Source: DALYJJ01 sp033763935
Lineage (GTDB): Bacteria; Acidobacteriota; Terriglobia; Bryobacterales; Bryobacteraceae
DNA length: 64,000 nucleotides
NCBI GenBank assembly: GCA_033763935.1
Contig: JANRJO010000042.1
Location: 145,588-209,587 of the forward strand
Reading direction: 5' to 3'
Shown here: one piece after another, positions 60,688 through 64,000 of the stretch
How positions within the stretch are numbered: the first letter of the stretch is position 1
Layout: the number at the start of each line of letters is the position of its first letter
Position numbers and translations under genes: made by a program
Notes under the pieces: model-generated
Seen by the model: the letters and a program-made list of their open reading frames with translations, nothing else
Told to the model about the DNA's origin: nothing
Database searches by the model: none

Positions 60688-61260
60688 CTAAACTCGCTCT
60701 AACACCCAAGTCGTCATCGACCGCTGCCCCTCCACCACCGTCGTCTTCAACGGATCCAGCCGCCGCCCACCCAACCGCTCCTCCCACTCCGCCAGCGCCT
60801 CCGCCGTTACCAGAAACCGCTCTGACCCGTCCGGCAACGCGTACCGCCCCTCCCCCACCGCCCTAGCCTTCCCCTCCATCCCTACCAACGATGCCAGCCG
60901 GCAAAAGAACAACCCGCCCCGCCGCAGCACCCGCCACGACCCTCGCAGCATCGCCCCAAAGTGCTCCTCGTCCCGCGCGAAATGCAGCACCGCGCTGCTG
61001 ATCACCACATCCGCAAACCCGTCCGCGAACGACATCGCCTCCACTCGCTCGCACCGGAACTGCTCCGCGGGCAACCCCGCCACCGCCGCTCGATCCTCGT
61101 CCACCCCGAATACCCGGTACCCGTTCCGCAAGAAGTACACCAGGTTCCGCCCGCCCCCGCATCCCGCGTCCAACACCACCATCCCCGGCCGAATCCGCCC
61201 CCGCAGCAACTGATCGAACAGATAAATGTCGATCTGCCCGAACTCCTCCGCCAGGTTCAT
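60688..61260 (-). CDS. Class I SAM-dependent methyltransferase
   Basis: 190 residues. Motif I is VVLDAGCGGGRNLVYFLRNGYRVFGVDED, followed by VISSAVLHFARDEEHF and SWRVLRRGGLFFCRLAS, the methyltransferase_11-type core. The C terminus (FLVTAEALAEWEERLGG) is typical of TehB/UbiE-like small methyltransferases. The substrate is unknown. The ATG overlaps the PQQ-like gene stop by 4 bases (ATGA), so both are made together. Confidence 0.9.
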   Translation of the reverse strand: MNLAEEFGQIDIYLFDQLLRGRIRPGMVVLDAGCGGGRNLVYFLRNGYRVFGVDEDRAAVAGLPAEQFRCERVEAMSFADGFADVVISSAVLHFARDEEHFGAMLRGSWRVLRRGGLFFCRLASLVGMEGKARAVGEGRYALPDGSERFLVTAEALAEWEERLGGRRLDPLKTTVVEGQRSMTTWVLERV

Positions 61261-62579
61261 TTCTTTCCGATCGCGAATAAATGCCGCGTCCCCCGCACAA
61301 ACAACACATCGCCCGAAGCCGCCGGCGTCGCCATCACCGGCTCGCCCATCTTGTTCACCGCCAGTTCTTCGTACGCCGGACCCGCCTTCACCACGTACAC
61401 CTCGCCGTCCTCGTTCGCCGCGTACACCCGGTCCTTCGCGGCAATCACGGAAGCGCTCGCGCCCGTCCCCGCGCCCAACCGCTGCTGGTACACCGTCTCT
61501 CCCGTCCCCGCCCGGTACACGTTCAAGATCCCCGTTCCCCGGTTCCCGTACGCAAACACGTACTCCCCGCTCACTACCGGCGTCGAAAGATACGGCGCTT
61601 CGTCCCGCATCCACGCAATCGCCTCCGTCGACCCCGTAATGTCCCCGTTCCCCACCCCCGGCCGGATCGCGTAGGACCTTCGTTGATGCCGATAGTACCC
61701 GGTGAACACGTACAACAACCCGTTCGCCACAAACGGCGTCGGCACCGAGATCATCGATGTCCCCTTCAGCCGCCACAGCTCCTTCCCCGTCTCCGCGTCG
61801 TACCCGGCAATGAACTCCACGCCGTTCGCCACCACCTCCGTCCGCCGCGCCCCCTCCACCACCGTCGGCGACGCCCAGCTCGGCTTCACGTCCCGCGCCG
61901 TCCGCCACAGTTCCTTCCCCGACTTCGCATCCAGCGCCGCCAGAAAACTCCCCTTGTGCTGGTCCACCTGCACATACACCTTCCCGCCCCACACCGCCGG
62001 CGATGACGCGCTCCCCCACTGGTAATCCGGCACGTCGAAGGCTCCCTGGTCCATCACACCAAGGTCCTTCTTCCAGCGCAGGTTCCCCTTGAAGTCGAAA
62101 CAATACAGCCCCTCCGACCCGAAGAATGCCACCACGTTCTCGCCGTCCGTTGCCACGGTGGGCGAAGCGTACGTGTTGTGCGGATGCCGCAGCACCCGCG
62201 GCTTGGCCTTCACCGCCGGCTTGTCCCAGACAACCTTGCCGGACCGCTTGTCCACCGCCAGCACCCGGTACTCCTGCTCCGCCGGATCCTGCCGGTCGTC
62301 CCGCTGCCCGATCAGCTTGGCCTCAAACACCGCCTGCGGATTCGAACTCACCGCCGTCGTCAGAAAGATCAGGTTTCCCCACACCACCGGGCTCGAATGC
62401 CCCAGTCCCGGAATCGCCGTCTTCCAGCGAATGTTCTCCCCGCTCTCCACGTTCCATCGCACGGGCAGATCCCCCGCCGCCACCCCGCGCGCCCCCGCAC
62501 CCCGAAACCCCGGCCAGTTCTCGCACCACGCCGGTGCCGCCGCTGCCAGCACTACTGCCAGGACCTTCAATGCACCCAT
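61257..62579 (-). CDS. Exported PQQ-like beta-propeller protein
   Basis: 440 residues from the ATG at 62579, preceded by AGGAGGG. A signal peptide (MGALKVLAVVLAAAAPAWC) leads into ENWPGFRGAGARGVA. Repeated blades of the type SGKVVWDKP, SGKELWRTA and TGKELWRLKG define the propeller; the family's ATP/PQQ role is not shown here. It is a paralogue of the gene at 5857. Gene order (PQQ-like, methyltransferase) is coupled by overlap. Confidence 0.9.
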   Translation of the reverse strand: MGALKVLAVVLAAAAPAWCENWPGFRGAGARGVAAGDLPVRWNVESGENIRWKTAIPGLGHSSPVVWGNLIFLTTAVSSNPQAVFEAKLIGQRDDRQDPAEQEYRVLAVDKRSGKVVWDKPAVKAKPRVLRHPHNTYASPTVATDGENVVAFFGSEGLYCFDFKGNLRWKKDLGVMDQGAFDVPDYQWGSASSPAVWGGKVYVQVDQHKGSFLAALDAKSGKELWRTARDVKPSWASPTVVEGARRTEVVANGVEFIAGYDAETGKELWRLKGTSMISVPTPFVANGLLYVFTGYYRHQRRSYAIRPGVGNGDITGSTEAIAWMRDEAPYLSTPVVSGEYVFAYGNRGTGILNVYRAGTGETVYQQRLGAGTGASASVIAAKDRVYAANEDGEVYVVKAGPAYEELAVNKMGEPVMATPAASGDVLFVRGTRHLFAIGKK

Positions 62580-62628
62580 TCCGCCCAGCCCTCCTGGCAC
62601 CCAATGATACACTTCCCTCTTCACTCCT

Positions 62629-63993
62629 ATGCCCGACGCTACCCGCTTCCTCCTCGACGAATCCCGCATCCCCACCCACTGGTACAACCTCGTCGCCGAC
62701 CTCCCCTCGCCGCCCCCGCCCCCGCTCCACCCCGGCACGCTCCAACCCCTCGGCCCCACCGACCTCGCCCCGCTCTTCCCCCTCTCGCTCATCCAACAGG
62801 AAGTCAGCGCCGAACGCGAGATCGAAATCCCCACCCCTGTCCGCGACGTTTACCGCCAGTGGCGCCCCACGCCGCTCCACCGCGCCCGCCGCCTCGAACG
62901 CGAACTCGATACCCCCGCCCGCATCTACTACAAGTACGAAGGCGTCTCCCCCGCCGGCAGCCACAAGCCCAACACCGCCGTCGCCCAGGCCTTCTACAAC
63001 CGCGAAGCCGGCGTCCGCCGCATCGTCACCGAAACCGGCGCCGGCCAGTGGGGCTCCTCCCTCGCCTTCGCCGGCGCCCTCTTCGGCATCGACGTGTCCA
63101 TCTATATGGTGCGCGTGTCCTATGATCAGAAGCCCTACCGCCGCGCCCTCATGGAAACGTACGGAGCTCGCTGCGTCGCCTCGCCTTCCACGGAAACGCA
63201 GTCCGGCCGGTCGATCCTCGCCCAGCGCCCCGATCACCCCGGCAGCCTCGGCATCGCCATCTCCGAAGCCGTCGAAGTCGCCGCCTCTTCCGCTGACGCC
63301 AACTACGCCCTCGGCTCCGTCCTCAACCACGTGCTCCTCCACCAGACCGTCATCGGCCAGGAAGCCATCGCCCAACTCGAAATGGCCAATGACGAACCTG
63401 ACATCGTCATCGGCTGCACCGGCGGCGGCTCCAACTTCGCCGGCATCGCCTTCCCGTTCATGGGCCGCCAACTCCGCGGCGGCCGCAAGACCCGCATCGT
63501 CGCCGTCGAACCCGCCGCCTGCCCCTCACTCACCCGCGGCCGCTACGCCTATGACTTCGGCGATACCGCCCACCTCACCCCACTCACCAAAATGCACACC
63601 CTCGGCTCCACGTTCACCCCGCCCGGCTTCCACGCCGGCGGCCTCCGCTACCACGGCATGGCCCCCCTCGTCAGCCACGCCACCGAACTGGGCCTCATCG
63701 AACCCCGCGCCTACCCGCAGCTCGCCTGCTTCGAAGCCGGCGTCCAATTCGCCCGCGCCGAAGGAATCCTCCCCGCCCCCGAAGCCAATCACGCCGTCCG
63801 CGCCGCCATCGACGAGGCGCTCCGCTGCAAGCAGGAAGGCCGCAGCGAAGCCATCTTGTTCAACCTCTGCGGCCACGGCCACTTCGATATGCAAGCCTAT
63901 ATGGACTACTTCGCCGGCAAGCTCACCGATCAGGCCTACGACGAAGCCGAACTCGCCATGGCCCTCGCCGGCCTCCCCGCCGCCGGCGCCTGA
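62629..63993 (+). CDS. trpB: TrpB2-type tryptophan synthase beta subunit
   Basis: 454 residues, longer than canonical TrpB by an N-terminal extension (LPSPPPPPLHPGTLQPL), as in TrpB2. The PLP lysine is K113 (GVSPAGSHKPNTA), with GAGQWGSSLAF and the phosphate loop CTGGGSNFAGIAF. TrpB2 enzymes convert L-serine and indole to tryptophan without TrpA; no trpA is nearby. It is divergent from the PQQ-like gene, with 49 bases between the starts. The stop is at 63991-63993, just inside the window. Confidence 0.94.
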   Translation: MPDATRFLLDESRIPTHWYNLVADLPSPPPPPLHPGTLQPLGPTDLAPLFPLSLIQQEVSAEREIEIPTPVRDVYRQWRPTPLHRARRLERELDTPARIYYKYEGVSPAGSHKPNTAVAQAFYNREAGVRRIVTETGAGQWGSSLAFAGALFGIDVSIYMVRVSYDQKPYRRALMETYGARCVASPSTETQSGRSILAQRPDHPGSLGIAISEAVEVAASSADANYALGSVLNHVLLHQTVIGQEAIAQLEMANDEPDIVIGCTGGGSNFAGIAFPFMGRQLRGGRKTRIVAVEPAACPSLTRGRYAYDFGDTAHLTPLTKMHTLGSTFTPPGFHAGGLRYHGMAPLVSHATELGLIEPRAYPQLACFEAGVQFARAEGILPAPEANHAVRAAIDEALRCKQEGRSEAILFNLCGHGHFDMQAYMDYFAGKLTDQAYDEAELAMALAGLPAAGA

Positions 63994-64000
63994 CAGCGCC

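Overview
The window is very GC-rich, tightly packed chromosomal DNA, most likely from an acidobacterium of the Bryobacterales/Solibacter type. That assignment is an inference from gene content. The content includes a PadR regulator paired with a 'duplicated orphan permease' (ADOP), a TonB-dependent receptor with an N-terminal carboxypeptidase-regulatory-like domain, many secreted PQQ-type propellers and esterases, a PEP-CTERM protein and TrpB2. There is no phage, insertion sequence or CRISPR array. No gene-free stretch exceeds 300 bases.

Layout. 1-2160: the end of mutS2, a bcp peroxiredoxin, a DinB-like protein, a small c-type cytochrome and tRNA-Glu. 2185-9145: a five-gene leftward operon of exported enzymes (cupin/CMD protein, PQQ propeller, esterase, aldo/keto reductase, type B carboxylesterase) facing an AraC-type regulator. 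Two 18-base direct repeats exactly 21 bases apart lie between them and look like its operator. 9220-16868: small membrane and secreted proteins, a metallopeptidase-like protein with a PA insert, and a gamma-glutamyltransferase/old-yellow-enzyme/unknown-protein operon. 16911-21366: a TSUP exporter, an orphan VapB-like antitoxin with a decayed vapC, a peroxiredoxin, a CDF metal exporter and a TPR gene split by an in-frame amber codon. 21371-30796: an AraC regulator, queC, oligopeptidase B, an outer-membrane-like protein, a PEP-CTERM protein, an SDR and a histidine phosphatase with overlapping divergent start codons, an ABC-2 exporter and an RRM protein. 31020-34668: an FkbM methyltransferase, tRNA-Tyr, tRNA-Thr and two secreted proteins.

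34695-40566 holds the most striking locus. It is a leftward, translationally coupled three-gene operon encoding (i) an IF2_N-like domain fused to two TIR-like Rossmann domains, (ii) a SIR2-family protein with its NAD-cleaving residues intact, and (iii) an 892-residue SMC/RecN-like ABC ATPase with an extra N-terminal domain. The set resembles SIR2-effector plus ABC-ATPase anti-phage systems (Lamassu / ABC three-component logic), but its first component is one I do not recognise from any named system. Facing it is a 2,795-residue soluble hybrid histidine kinase with about 15 HAMP modules in exact 276-base tandem repeats and a duplicated block of three receivers, followed by a second REC-PAS kinase.

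50806-63993: a TonB receptor, wecB, a tri-heme flavocytochrome, a class C beta-lactamase-like hydrolase, ADOP and PadR with a 24-base perfect palindrome at its start, a methyltransferase coupled to a PQQ-like protein, and trpB2. Functional statements rest on motifs read directly from the translated sequence. No database search was possible.
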